A stretch of 64,000 bases of DNA from Erigeron canadensis (Eukaryota > Streptophyta > Magnoliopsida > Asterales > Asteraceae): positions 14,136,735 to 14,200,734 of the forward strand of contig NC_057769.1 in assembly GCF_010389155.1 (NCBI RefSeq), written 5' to 3'. The first letter of the stretch is position 1, and every line of letters begins with the position of its first letter. Both the position numbers and the translations under genes were made by a program. The notes under the pieces are model-generated. The model was not told the DNA's origin, did not search any database, and saw nothing but the letters and a program-made list of their open reading frames with translations. Shown piece after piece: positions 35,160 to 47,564 of the stretch.

Positions 35160-36534
35160 GGAAAAAATTTTGAAACAGTGTTTTTTAGGGGGCATTTTGT
35201 CAAACAAGTTTTCGAAAAAAAAAATTATACAAATGGGTAAACCGGCTTTTGAAAAGCCGGGTTCAAAAAAGTTACCTCGAAACCGGCCTGTCAAAAGCTG
35301 GGTTCAAAAAAGTAACCTCAAAACCGGCTTTTCAAAAGCCGGGTTCAGAGTTGTGTCAGGTGAACAGGACGAGAGCAGACGAAGACGAGACAGCTGACGA
35401 GAAAGCCTGAACCCGGTTTTGGAAATACCAGGTTCGGCCTAAACTTTACTGATGTGTAGGTTTTTAACCAAATAGTACATGATGTGACAAGGCATGTTGA
35501 AATGGGTTTAGCAGAAAGCAACAAAACTTAACTGACACCTGTACTTTTTTGCTTTTTAAAATTGTCAAGTTGTCACAATAATGTGATTTTCCTTTTATCT
35601 TTTTCGATAACATTCTTCATATTCATTTTCAATTTTATATTGCATTAGCATCATTACTCTCTGCCGCTCCATTTCTCTATATTCATAGATATACATACAT
35701 ACAAGATATATATATATATCGAATAAATATATACATATACACGATATATATATTATATATATCATATAATAATATATATTACATTGCAGATTGGCTTCAT
35801 TTTTGTTTTGGGACACGGACTTATTAAGTCAACAAGATTAGTTGTCTTCTTCCCTCATCATGGTACGGTTGATTATTCAAGAAAACATAAGATGGTTTGT
35901 GGGTATTGATTACATTTTGCTTTTGCTGTGGCAATGGTGGTTGCGGCGGTGACACGGCGGAGGATGTAGAGATGACAATCAACATTGTCAATATCAGTGA
36001 AAATAAGATGATGAAGATGTTGCTGCTGCTAGTGAAACAACCCATGAAGTCAGATATTATGTTAAATCAATACTAGTATGATGTATATTTTTGTAATATG
36101 AAGTTGATGAGATCGAAGTTGCTTATAGGGTGTGTGTGTGTGAGAGATTATCTATATATAGATATAGATATACAATATATGTGTATGTATAGATTGAGGG
36201 AGAAAGGGGTAAATGATAAAGTGAGAATGCATGGCTGCCATTTTTGTCCTTACACTCGAACCTGGTATTGGGGAAACCGGGTTCACATTCTTTGTCAATG
36301 TCAAGTCACCATCAACCGCATCGTTACTTTTCATTCTGACAAACTCTGAACCCGGCTTTTAAAAAGCCGGTTTCAACCTTTCTTTTTCGAATCCGGCTTT
36401 TGAAAAGCCGGTTTCGACCCAACTTTTTGAACCCGGCTTTTCAAAAGCCGGTTTACCTGCTTTTATAATAAAAATTTTGCAAAAACTTGTTTGACAAAAC
36501 ACCCTCTCCAAATCACTGTTTCAAAGAATTTTTC
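35160..36534. mobile_element. Pack-MULE-like element with 9-bp duplication, nested in an LTR
   Basis: A perfect 9-bp duplication AAGAAAAAG lies at 35151-35159 and 36535-36543. Terminal inverted repeats of about 190 bp begin GGAAAAAATTTTGAAACAGT on the left and GAAAAATTCTTTGAAACAGT on the right. Each contains three consecutive palindromes of the form AACCGGCTTTTGAAAAGCCGG. An inner pair of weaker palindromes lies near 35406-35435 and 36257-36287. The interior carries one intact small ORF (36045-35824) and no transposase. Tip motifs GTTTTGTCAAACAAGTTTTT are shared with MULE 117-4125. Confidence 0.93.
35824..36045 (-). CDS. Small secreted protein ORF carried by the MULE
   Basis: 73 residues, uninterrupted. 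It starts MGCFTSSSNIFIILFSLILT, a strong signal peptide or membrane anchor with a plausible cleavage after SSA near residue 31. A Pro/Gln-rich segment (VSPPQPPLPQQKQN) follows, then a polar C-terminus with SYVFLNNQPYHDEGRR. I recognise no peptide-hormone family with certainty. AT-rich TATA-like sequence lies about 100-130 bases upstream. It occupies the same position and orientation, relative to the inner palindrome, as the transposase in MULE 117-4125. It may be a captured host gene or a chance ORF. Confidence 0.5.
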   Translation of the reverse strand: MGCFTSSSNIFIILFSLILTMLIVISTSSAVSPPQPPLPQQKQNVINTHKPSYVFLNNQPYHDEGRRQLILLT

Positions 36535-36923
36535 AAGAAAAAGTGTCAACTACAAAAACGTAGTTGGTGAGTGCATAGGTTTTTATATAAATCTTGGTAC
36601 ATCACCGTTTTAATACTTAGAAAACCGATTACTATTACATTTCGAAATACCCAAACCATATGACCGACAAAATTTCTCATATCATATTATCGAGTTTTTC
36701 CCAAATACCACAATGTTATTTAAAACGTTCAAAATCTATGGTAATTATAAAGTTCTCATTTGTCAAATCTTCTTGAGGGAAAAATATATCAAATGATTAA
36801 TCATATATCACATCGAAACCATTCGGTCATCAATATTTCAATATCGACAATTTCAACGACTTTTAAGATTTCATATGAGGGACGATACCCAAACCGTATG
36901 TTCAAATCAAAATATCCAAACAT

Positions 36924-37062
36924 ATTAATATCAATTTCATTAAGCCACACGGGCATAATTTAATATCAATCTCATTTAACCACAAAGGCATAATTTATTA
37001 TCAATTTCATATAACCACAAGGGCCTAATTAATATCAATTTCATTTAGCCACAAGGGCATAA
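36924..37062. repeat. 35-bp minisatellite, four units
   Basis: Four units of the form AATATCAATTTCATTTAACC followed by ACAAGGGCATAATT, with starts spaced 35, 35 and 34 bases. It lies within the long LTR. Confidence 0.75.
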
Positions 37063-40000
37063 TTTACATAATTTTTTATGAGTAAATGCTTGAGCCGCTA
37101 CTACTACCTTTTCATGTCCAGACAATATATTATTTCATTTCATTTCATAGCACAAGTTGTCAATCAAGTGCTTTAATTATAATTGGGGTCGTGCCATGGA
37201 GACGACCATTTAAATTTAAGGTAGCTAGAACACCGCTCCGGTCGGACTGGAAGAGAAGGTCGTCACAAAGGCAACCAACCTTCCACCGTTACGCTCCGGG
37301 TGGGTGGACGAAACCTAGTTGCACAACTATCTAACTACAGGCCTCCACTATTGGAGTAAATAGTAGTGTACCGAAAGAAAACGGGTTGACAGAACTCAAG
37401 CTCATCATAAAACATTTATCACATTGAACATACAAGACAATTCCATTTCATATTCATATTATCAAGAATTGTTTCATATTTATATATAAAAGCAATTTCA
37501 TTTATATCTCATGCTTTTCACCCTGGTAGTTAAACACATAAAATAGTTTGAAAGGGGGCTATGACTCACCTTGATATGCCGAGCATTATATCTATTTATC
37601 CAAAATGGGTACTTCCCATCTATTGCTTCCTTGATCATATACTCCATCATGGTCCTCATCCGCATTTCAAAGCCAAGACTATCCCTACGAGATGACTAAT
37701 ATACATAAGTTCCTATCTTAAGCCATCACTTATAAATGCCACTTTCATTATGTTGCTATCAATTGTGGGATCCAAGTATATTGGTAACACTCGCATCGTT
37801 TTGGTTGTAGAAATTGATGGTGTAAAATGTTACTTTCATTACATGCGTAGTTATAAGTTGTTAGATTTTCAGCAACTTGGCTTCATTTGTGGTTTCACTT
37901 GATATATTAGGTTATTATATACAAATGCCATATTAAGTTATGTTCTCCTTATTCATCATTTGTTGTGTAACCGATTTTAGCGCGAATTAGCATTTGTGAT
38001 ATCAATATATAGCTTGGTTAACATAATTACTTATGTCTATCTCACTTAATTATCTTTGTTTTATTTTGATTACACTTATAACATGAAATTCATTTAAGTG
38101 TTATGGGCCATTATCAATTGGGCCCAAATGTGATGGGTTTTTAAGTGACTTGGGCTTAATTTAGTTATTGGGCTTAACCTTATTTGAGTTATGTGATTTT
38201 TGGATCATAGTGGTTATTGGGCCAAATGGCCTACTGATTTATGGTCCTTTGGGTTCACTAGTTGGGCTGGGCTAGCCCATTAACTCATTAGTGCATCTTT
38301 TAGCCTATTACACAAATGATTACTTTACTTCAGTATTTTCTGTTTTTACTTCACATTTTTATGGAATATTGGGTACTATTTTAGGGTCAAGACGAATTAT
38401 TTGGACCTTAATGATTTTTACACAGTGACTTATATGTATCTAGTATTTTTGTGAATTTTTGGTGAATTTTTAGATAATATTTGGTGTCCTTAAAATTATT
38501 CAAATACAAACTGTCCCGAATGGGCACTGTCTGCGACATCAGAAGTGTTATAAAAGTTCTCAATGTTCTGAACGTTAGAAAAATCCCATGATTTTATTTT
38601 AAGTTTAAGACACATTGAAATTACTTTTTACCAAGTATGACCTCCTGGAACCTTATGGATTAGGAGATAAAAATTGTTAAAGTTCATAAAATATTTAGAC
38701 AAAATTATAGTTTTGACCAGTTTGAGTAGAAAAATCATATCTTTCATTTGGTTCAGTATTTTTGAGTAATTCCAGTTGGAGATTAAACTTAACTCATTTA
38801 TCTATAACTTTTATTTTGAAAGTTTTGTTTGAAAATGTCTGGAAATGCTCAGTTTATTCGTCCCAAGTGAAAAGGTTATTTCTGTCAGAATTCTTCTTGA
38901 TTATATCAACTCACCAATAGTGTTTGTTGCTTGTTTTAGCCTCTAAATTACCACTAACAAGATTATTACTTTATTTTGTTTTCCTTAACATCAAATATAC
39001 AGATTTCAACTAATTCCAAGATCAACACACATCATTCGTACTTGAACTTTTACCCAACAAAATCAATAAACTTAGTTTTTGCAAATATCATCCAAAAATG
39101 TGATTGAATGTGACCATCTAACCATTTTATGAACAAATCTCTTGACAAATCTTTCATACAACATAAAAATAAGTTTATTTATGAAAATCACAGAAAATAT
39201 GTTCCATTTATATCATCACAAATCGATTTTTATATAGGTCTATCAACTAGTTTGAAAGCTTTCTCATGAACCATCACTTTTGGGTCTTATATAAGTTGAA
39301 TCCTTGAATCTTTTCTTTAGATCTTGACATGCAATGGCATGAAAGGAAAGTTCGATCAACATGCCCTCATTAAGTGTATTTTGAAGAGGAAAATCAAAGA
39401 AAAACTTAATTTTTGATAAAGATCTTTTAGTATGAACAAAAACAAGATAGATTAAACAAAGAGATGAAGATTTATACCTTTGACGAACTCGGATTTGAAA
39501 GTGTTTTTGGGCAAAAATTTCGTGACCCATAAAAGCCTCAAATAACCCTTAATCTTGTCTTGAAACAACCCTTAAATGTATCTTGAATCAACCCTTGATT
39601 AATTTAGTATAAACCCTTATTATTACTATAACTTTAGATTGATTTTTCTTGCCTTTTTCTTTGTTATTGGAGCCGAAAATTTGAAGAAGAGGATGAAGGA
39701 AGAGTGTAGAAAATTTGAGAGAGAGAAAGAGATATTGTGTGTGTTGGTGAGTGTGAAAATGATGGTGGAGTGTGGAGGATGGTGTGAAGTGTTGTAGTAA
39801 CCAAAGGTGTCTTCGGAGTGTAAGGATGAAACATCTAGTTATATTTTGATTGGGTGAAGTGTATGGGGAGGAGGGAGCCGGTTTTAGGGTGGTGTTTTTG
39901 GGAGGGATTTTGAATTTTTGGAGTGTATCTTAAGTGTGTATGTATTTGTATAACATGTATGTAAGTATGGATGCATGTATGGACATTTAAATTAACTAGG

Positions 40001-40586
40001 CAGTAGACTTTTAAGATATATTTTGTATTCATATGTGTATATATATATATCCGTGTATATGTGTATGTGTATATACATTTTATATCTTGGATTTGTTACT
40101 TAACCCTTTAGTTATAATCTTGCATTTTTATTAGACATACATATATTTATTTATTATTATTCAACTCTTTTGCATGATAAGATTTATAAATAAAATTTTT
40201 GAGATGGTCATTATATTTTTGTGCTCATATGTATTTTAATTAACTTGGTGTTTGAATTGTTGGATATCCATAAGAAATTTTTGGGTTGTTATTTCATCTT
40301 GTGAGTCTTGCATAGTTATTCTTATGATTTAACTCATTGAAATTAAATTTTTGGTTCGTTGACATTTACATGAAGTTCAATTAGAACTAATTAAAGTATG
40401 AGATTGTCTTGAATGATTATAGTTTTTGTTTATGGCATTTCTAAGGCATTTCACTGTACTAGAGGGCAATTATCACTAAGCCCTAAATGTAGAGAAGGCA
40501 ATTCTCTTAATAAACCTCTACGGATCGATACCTAGATAAGTATAAGTAAATAGTCCTAATTGGAAATTGAGGGTTGTTACAGCTTT

Positions 40587-42658
40587 CGTATTGATTAAGT
40601 TGTGATATATGACTTAACTAATCTAAATATTGTATATTAAATTTTATATTTGTAACCTATATTAACTCTTAGGATTTACAATTATATCTTTCTAACCTTT
40701 TAGATATAAAGTTTAAATTTGTTATGAGTAGAGTTCTGATTACTTTAATATATTGACTTTGGTTATTTTGATATCGTTTTGAAAGTAGCTCATTAATGGT
40801 GTATACTTAAGATTTACGATTATACCTTTCTATAAGCTTTTAGATGAAAAGTCGAATTTTGCTATGAGTAAGATTATGATTATTTTAATATATCGACTAT
40901 GATTATTTTGAATCTGTTTTAAAACTAGCTCATTAATGGTGTAACTTTTTAGCCGTTGTTATTCTATCAGGGGTAAATGCTACATATTGAGATTGTGTTG
41001 AATGTTTTAGTGTGATTATTTAGCATGGTGGAACAATTCATCATTTTAGTTTGTGTATGACAGATATACTTTGGATCTTATGAAAAACATGATATCAATT
41101 TTAAATAATACCTTTAGATAAACCCTTTGAACCACGTTATGTTTAGGATTTAACCACAACAGAAGATGACTTTGCAAGGTTTTTGGCTTGACTCCTTTTT
41201 TTTATTAAGAATTTATTTCCTTATCTTTCTTGCATTAGCCGATAAAATCATTTGATCCATGTTTGTATGTCCTTGGTTGGGTTCCCTTTTTATACTGAAT
41301 AATTTTCTTGAATTTGTATGCAAAGATGTTTATTCGATTTTTATGGTTAATTTGTTTGGAATTTTTTTTTTGGATTAAGTACATAGAAACACATTAAGAG
41401 AACACTATCATATAGGGCATTATCATACATGGTTCAGTCAATGGTCAATGGTGAATGAGCGGAAAATTTTAGGAGTATTTTGAACGATGGAGTGACTATT
41501 CAGCTAGCAAATTTCCAACTTGATTTCCGTATATCTATTTTATATATTTGAATTCCAAGTTTTTAATTTTAATTAATATATTTTGAGACTACCTGTCCAT
41601 TGGACGAGTCTTAACACTAGTATTCTTATATATGTCAATATAACCAAATTTTTTGAAGTTACAAAAAATATCCTAAAATCATAATTCGTTGCTAGTGTTT
41701 TTAGCAGCCCAACTTCCTTTATCCCTCATTTTCAATGGAATCAAATAGAATGAATGTCAATTAACGATTTTGTTTTTCGTTCGCTACCTTTTATATAAGA
41801 AATATCATAATTAATTTGTCTTGTATAAATAAGATAAACGTCTTGTATTCTGTGCCGATAGAGGACGACATAGATCTGGTGAAAAAAAAGAGTAAAGTAT
41901 TGTATGAAATCAAATAAATAGCCAATAGAAGACGACAAATATTTATCATAAAAAATACATGTAAAATATTGTCTGAAATTAAATGAATACGATTATAAAT
42001 ATGTAGGTCAAAAAGACAAAAAAGGGTTACAAGTTATTATCAAGAGCAAAAAAGACATAACGTATTTTTCTTAGTATGTGAAGTGAAAAATGTAGTTAAA
42101 AAATCAACTCCCATTTAAAATTTAGTAGGAAATATAATTATATGGTCTACGAGTCCAGAGTTCAAACTTTTACTTGAAAGGCTCGAACTGATCCGAGCTT
42201 AAGTTTGACATTTACAAATTAAACTAACTGAGTTCATGTTGGCCAAATAAATTCCTCTTGCATTGATGTGTTTTGTCTCGTGTATTCCTTTTTCATTTCT
42301 TTTTGGTATGTATTCTTTAATGATTTACTAAGAAGTTTAATGCGACATGTTTTTATTTCATAGGAAACATATGCTTAGTTTTTACAAGTTCACCTATAAA
42401 AACTAATCTGTTACAAGCTCACCTATCTATAATCCTTTGATAAATTAAATCACCATTTTCTCATCTTTTAAATTTAAGCCTTTGAAATACCTAAATTATC
42501 TCTCCTCTTTTACTAACTAATTTAAATATCTTCATATAATATATTTACCCTTAATGCAATTAATTACTTTTGCATTATCCTCATTAAATCACTCACTTTT
42601 AATTTAATAAACATATCGCTAGGATGCCAACACCGGCGCTGCCTGTAACTGCCGCCGT
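40587..42658. other. Non-coding stretch between two LTRs
   Basis: Contains a duplicated pair of segments of about 190 bp (about 40661-40780 and 40800-40940, sharing TTTACGATTATACCTTTCT-like and GAGTAGA/GAGTAAGATT phrases) and a Helitron 3' end at 41592-41620. No gene seen. Confidence 0.45.
41592..41620 (+). mobile_element. Isolated Helitron 3' end, second hairpin type
   Basis: CTGTCCATTGGACGAG forms a short hairpin (GTCC/GGAC). Nine bases later come CTAG (41617-41620) and a host T. The GTCCxxxGGAC-type hairpin differs from the CG-rich type of the other copies. The 5' end was not found. Confidence 0.5.
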
Positions 42659-42664
42659 ATCGAG

Positions 42665-44976
42665 TGAACACCCGTCGTTTATAAAGTACGGATTTCAAAA
42701 AAACTTTCAACTTTAGATATAATTGCGTTAATAAAGTGCATAAGCAATGTTTAAAATCTCATTTGATTCCTAACGGAATCATTAAACAACTTTAAATGAT
42801 GTTACTAGCAACGTATCATCAAAATAAATAAAGGAAAATCCATAATCAACAATACGAAGTGCCAAATGACATAATAAATAAGTCTGCATAAGGTAATACT
42901 AAATAACGGTGACTAAAATGCCATCCTTTATGGTCACTATAGCTACCCCATCTCTCACTTGCTACTTGCTTCACAGCTATCTAACCTGAGGGCACAACAC
43001 ATTTTCACAAAACAAGTGTCAGCTTTAAAAGCCGAGTAAGGTAACAAGTAAGTATTAATAGAGAATTGCCAATTAAAACGTTTCATCAAAACATCTCATA
43101 CATAAATCGTCACAATAATTAACACACCTATAAAAGTGCCTAGCAATCCTCAATCAACATTATCATCTAAATTGTCATCTTACGTCATCATCATCATCAT
43201 ATATAATTCCACTTTTCTACATAAGGTTATGCCAAATTAATCTGCTTAAAATAAAGGTTGTGTGTAGGCGGCCACATGACCTAATAGGGAACCTCACACC
43301 TGACATGATGGGTAGGCCTTACAGTGGTCCATCGGCGTCGTTAAGGATAGTCATAACCAATCCAGGAGTAACCCATTTCCGCACATATAGTAGTAATCAC
43401 TCCACCCGGAATTACTCATCTCACGTGATTAGGGTCACACGGTGGTATCATGACTACCCTCGAGTGATCGACATGCACAAAAGTCCATAGAACAAATGTG
43501 GGTTAAGCTTAACACTCTCACATCAATATTATACTCGAGTTTTAGTTGAACTTTAAATTCTAACATCATCATCGTATCTACATTTTAACTTTTCATCATT
43601 AGGGCCCTTATCGTGCAATATGACATGGCAACCCACCATAGTCTAGTGTATTATGTGTACAAGCCCAACAACAAACACACATCACATTCACCATCACACA
43701 TCATTATCCACATAGCATACATAAATAATAAATTCCCAAATATCCTACCAAGAAAATCTCATACCCCACATGTACATGAGATAACTACAATAATTAAAAG
43801 AGGTTATATTGAAACTACATTTTTGTTGTGTCCCCCAACGTGACAAAAGTATGTTATCTTACCTCAGGTAGGATAATAATGCAACTTAACTCGTTACTTC
43901 TTCAATATCCGAATACCTAACAATTAAATACAATAAAGACGGTATTATTGATGTAAATTATCTAACTAGTCTAGAAATATATGCATGATATAAACTACCA
44001 AGTTCATGTATGAGATAATTTGATCACTCTTAAAACCAACGTGCAACTAGACTGGATTTACTATCCATATAACTTAAGATCTTTATTTTTAAACATGTAT
44101 GAGGTCAAATTAAAAGGCTCTATAGTTAACCAACCCATGATTTGCAATATTACTTCCCATGAGTTATTAACTAATAAAGTATCTATGTGGACAGCTATAT
44201 ACTTATAAATCTTGCACTTTATATAATCATTTAACTCTTCTGGTGTATGACCATCAGGACTTTAATCCCACCGATCCATGATAATCACACTCATCATTGT
44301 TTGGCAGAGCATGTGGCTTCTATTTACCAATTGTACGCTAATATAATCTACATGCAGGTGAACATTCCTTTACTTATGTTATCTCCCAATTTTCCAGAAA
44401 GGACATTAGAAATTTAGTCTTTAACCAATAACCCGAACATGCATCATCAACTAAATAGTACGCTTACTAGAGCCATCCTTGCGACCCTACTATATAACTA
44501 GCTCACCACTGTGCATCATGATAGATACGAAAACTGATTATTAAAACTTACTGATCTCGACACATTAAATCGCAGAGAGCGTATTTTTAATAGAAAGTGT
44601 TAACGACACTCGAGACTTGAACTAATCAACTACGTAACACATGACTCTAATGAAGTATTTTAAAAGTATAGATACAATCGTTACCTTGAGATCAATCACT
44701 AAAATTTGAATAGAAACTAATGTTGACAACGATCCCTATGATCTTAAGCCCACTCTGTCCTGGCGTTACCGCTGCTGCTTCTTCTCCTTAGGGTTTTTCT
44801 TTTTATTTATTGCTTACTAGGTTCAATGATATATATATATATATATATATTTGACTAATCGCAGTCAAAACGAGTCCTAACAAACGTACCCAATATAAGG
44901 TGTTGAGATGAGCCTAGCCTATTTAGTCATGGGCTATAAAATTAAACTTCAGCCCGTGTATACATATATTGTTTCA
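42665..44976 (+). mobile_element. Solo LTR, 2.3 kb
   Basis: Begins TGAACACCCGTCG and ends TATATTGTTTCA, flanked by the 6-bp direct repeat ATCGAG (42659-42664 and 44977-44982). The start resembles the TGTAACACCCC-type beginnings of the other LTRs, and the GTTTCA end equals that of 48840-50839. No internal coding region. An AT microsatellite lies at 44827-44850. Confidence 0.65.
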
Positions 44977-45011
44977 ATCGAGCCCTCCACCTTTTATCAT
45001 ACTTATTCATA

Positions 45012-45458
45012 CTAGCTAATTAACCCGGGTTTAACCCGGGCATATCAATCAAAGTTCTATAAAAACACATTTTCGCCACCGAAGTTGCGATAGTTTAACA
45101 ATACTCGTATCCTCAAAAGTCAAACTAGTACATCTTATAAGTTATAATTAGTTTATTAACTTACATAATATGTGGATAATTAAAAATTTGTTATGACAAA
45201 ATTATTTAAATGATGAAACTTAAAAGACAATGTATAATTTATTAGTGTTTTTTCATTAAAAAATTAAAAAATATATATTTTTAAAAAAAATAACATTATA
45301 AAATAACAAAAATAAAAATGTAATAAATTGTAAGAAGAAAAGTGATTATGACATCATAAATAAATTTTTTTTTAAAAGTAAAACTTAATTTTAAGAAATA
45401 ATTTAGATATTTATGGAATGATGATATCACAATAATCCTTTTTTATTTAATATAAAGA
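45012..45458 (-). mobile_element. Non-autonomous Helitron with perfect terminal hairpin
   Basis: 447 bp in reverse orientation. On the minus strand it starts TCTTTATATTAAATAAAAAA after a host A. Near the 3' end it has the perfect hairpin CCCGGG-TTAAA-CCCGGG (45040-45024), then eight bases, CTAG (45015-45012) and a host T. Confidence 0.8.
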
Positions 45459-45955
45459 TTTATTTTATGTTAATCTTTTCACAATTTACTCGCATAGTAT
45501 TCTGACTAGCTATTTATGGCCCTTGAAATTTACATGGACTAACCACCACAATTTATCTACATATATATCTCAGATGAGTCTTAATAGTTTTCTAATATAA
45601 CAAAATGAGTTCTAGGAGGTTAGAAGTTGTGATATACATACTAACACTATCGGGATGCAAACCACCATAAAACACACTTGGTACCCATTAACGTCAAATT
45701 AACATCTACATTTTAACACGTATAATCACAATAATCATCATTTAAACGTTGCATTAAACATCTAACTAAATATTAAGCATGTAACGACCTAACATAAAAG
45801 CAAGCGTTCACTAACGACACAGTCAACGTTATGAGTAAAAAGTTAAGCGTTCACTTTTCTTCTTACATTAAAGCCTCAATGGCATGTTCTGTAATGAGAA
45901 ATGTTAAATCTCATTATAACAAATGGATGATAACATATATCTTTATCTTTTTCTC
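45459..45955. other. Short spacer without gene
   Basis: AT-rich sequence between a Helitron and a MITE pair. No coding region or recognisable element end. Confidence 0.4.
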
Positions 45956-45968
45956 TCTCTATATATAT

Positions 45969-46155
45969 GGGATGGGAATATAAGGTTGTTAGGTAACTAA
46001 GTTTAGATGTAGAACACTCACATATTGTTTTTTTAATCCATAAAAATCAAGGGGCCATGTGATTTAATTAAAATTCAACAAATATTAAAAAATTAGTATG
46101 TGAGGGGTTCCACACCTAAGCTTAGGTGCTTGACAGCCTTATATTCACTTTTCCC
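45969..46155. mobile_element. Foldback MITE between AT runs, copy A
   Basis: The two arms are inverted repeats (GGGAATATAAGGTTGTTAGG... against GTGAATATAAGGCTGTCAAG..., read from the opposite end) and share CTCACATA. Both ends abut (TA)n microsatellite. Confidence 0.65.
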
Positions 46156-46179
46156 TATATATATATATATATATATATA

Positions 46180-46528
46180 GGGTAACACTCCGGTGAGAAT
46201 ACTTTTAATATAAGAACGGTGAGAACACTTAAAAACATCATTTTGATGCATTAAAAGTCCATAAAACTAACATAGTACATAACTAATTATCATTATTTAA
46301 GTGTTTAACAACACATTAATCTGTCTAAATCGAAAAAATCACGTTTTTTGTTTTGTGCATCCAACAAAAAATGTGATTTTTTTAATTTTGACGGATCAAT
46401 GTGTTGTTAAACACGTAAATAATGATAATTAGTTATGCATTATGTCAGTTTTATGGACTTTTAATGCATCAAAATGTAGTTTTTAAGTGTTCTCATTTTA
46501 ATTTGGTTATCATTTGATAGCCACCCTC
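46180..46528. mobile_element. Foldback MITE between AT runs, copy B
   Basis: Nearly the whole 349 bp is one long inverted repeat. Arms of about 165 bp share GAGAACACTTAAAAAC, ATTTTGATGCATTAAAAGTC, ATAACTAATTATCATTATTT and GTGTTTAACAACACATT. The ends GGGT/ACCC lie against (TA)n on both sides (about 46155-46179 and 46529-46546). Confidence 0.8.
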
Positions 46529-46546
46529 TATATATATATATATATA

Positions 46547-47564
46547 ATTATTAAAACAGTAGGAATCCGAATAATTCTAGGGCCTCTAAAAATTTAAAGC
46601 TATTTTATAAAATTGCCTCATAGGTTTCAATCTTATGTGTCATCCCTAAATTTTTTATATAATATTTATATTTAATATTTGTATGTATCTAAAAAATAAT
46701 AATAATATAATAATAATACTAAAATTGAATTGAAATGTCGTACATATTACTAAAAATATATGTATCAACATAGAAACAATATTAAGTACCTGATTTGAGA
46801 TTACCTCGAATCTATGTTTTGAATTTAAAATATCAAAACTTCTTAAATATTTATTTATATGTATTTTATTTTTGCTATTTTCTTTCTTTTTTGAAAACAT
46901 ATATATATATATATATATATTCATTTATTATCTTATAAGTATTTAAACTTATTGTCATTATATTTAGGGAAGCGATCTGTACACCACCAATATCATTGGA
47001 CATTATAGAGGGTTTTTCATCAAAGAGTTTAATGAGGAATATATTTTGTGAAGACTCTTTAACGTAAAATGAGTTAAGATGACTTATGATAAACTTACCA
47101 GCATTCATGAATAATTCAAAACTTTTTTTAAAGAATAAAAAATATATTTATTGCAGAGTCATACCATTCAAATTAATAAATCAATTTTAAAATTACCGCA
47201 CATCATGCGGGTTAAATACCTAGTGTGTGTATATATCCATCTCTAAGTTTATGAAAATCTGATTATTTTCGAAAAGCTTTTTTTAGCTAAGAAAACAGTT
47301 TGCTCACATCCAACATAAAATGCAAGACTTTAAAGTCTCAAATCTATCTAAATCTTCGGTGGTTGGTATTTATTTACCCATAATAATAACAAGTGTGAGG
47401 TTCAACTTAACCAAATCCAAAACGGACGTAAACTATCTTATACCTATACTTCTATATTTTTATATAAAAATAAAAATTATAGCCCCATGAAAAGTTAGAA
47501 ATACGAGACATGCTAATCAACTCTTAATATTAAATTACATTATCAGTTTTTAAATTATATAAAA
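46547..47564. other. AT-rich stretch with one Helitron 3' end
   Basis: No gene. A (TA)n run lies at 46901-46920. The Helitron end at 47196-47223 is listed separately. Confidence 0.4.
47196..47223 (+). mobile_element. Isolated Helitron 3' end
   Basis: The hairpin CCGCA-CATCA-TGCGG (47196-47210) is followed by nine bases, CTAG (47220-47223) and a host T. The 5' end was not resolved. Confidence 0.6.

Larger units (their letters stand above)
34820..40581 (+). mobile_element. Large solo-LTR-like element, interrupted by a MULE
   Basis: Starts TGTAACACCCCAACTAAGGC and ends GAGGGTTGTTACA, with the 5-bp target duplication GCTTT at 34815-34819 and 40582-40586. Without the nested MULE (35160-36534 plus its 9-bp duplication) it is about 4.4 kb. 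No gag or pol reading frame, primer-binding site or second LTR copy is visible, so I infer a solo LTR of a gypsy-type retrotransposon with a long LTR. A non-autonomous large element is possible. It contains a 35-bp minisatellite at 36924-37062. Confidence 0.75.

Noticed and set aside
34820..40581. A full-length autonomous retrotransposon
   Set aside because: No gag, protease, reverse transcriptase or integrase motif and no second LTR copy is visible.
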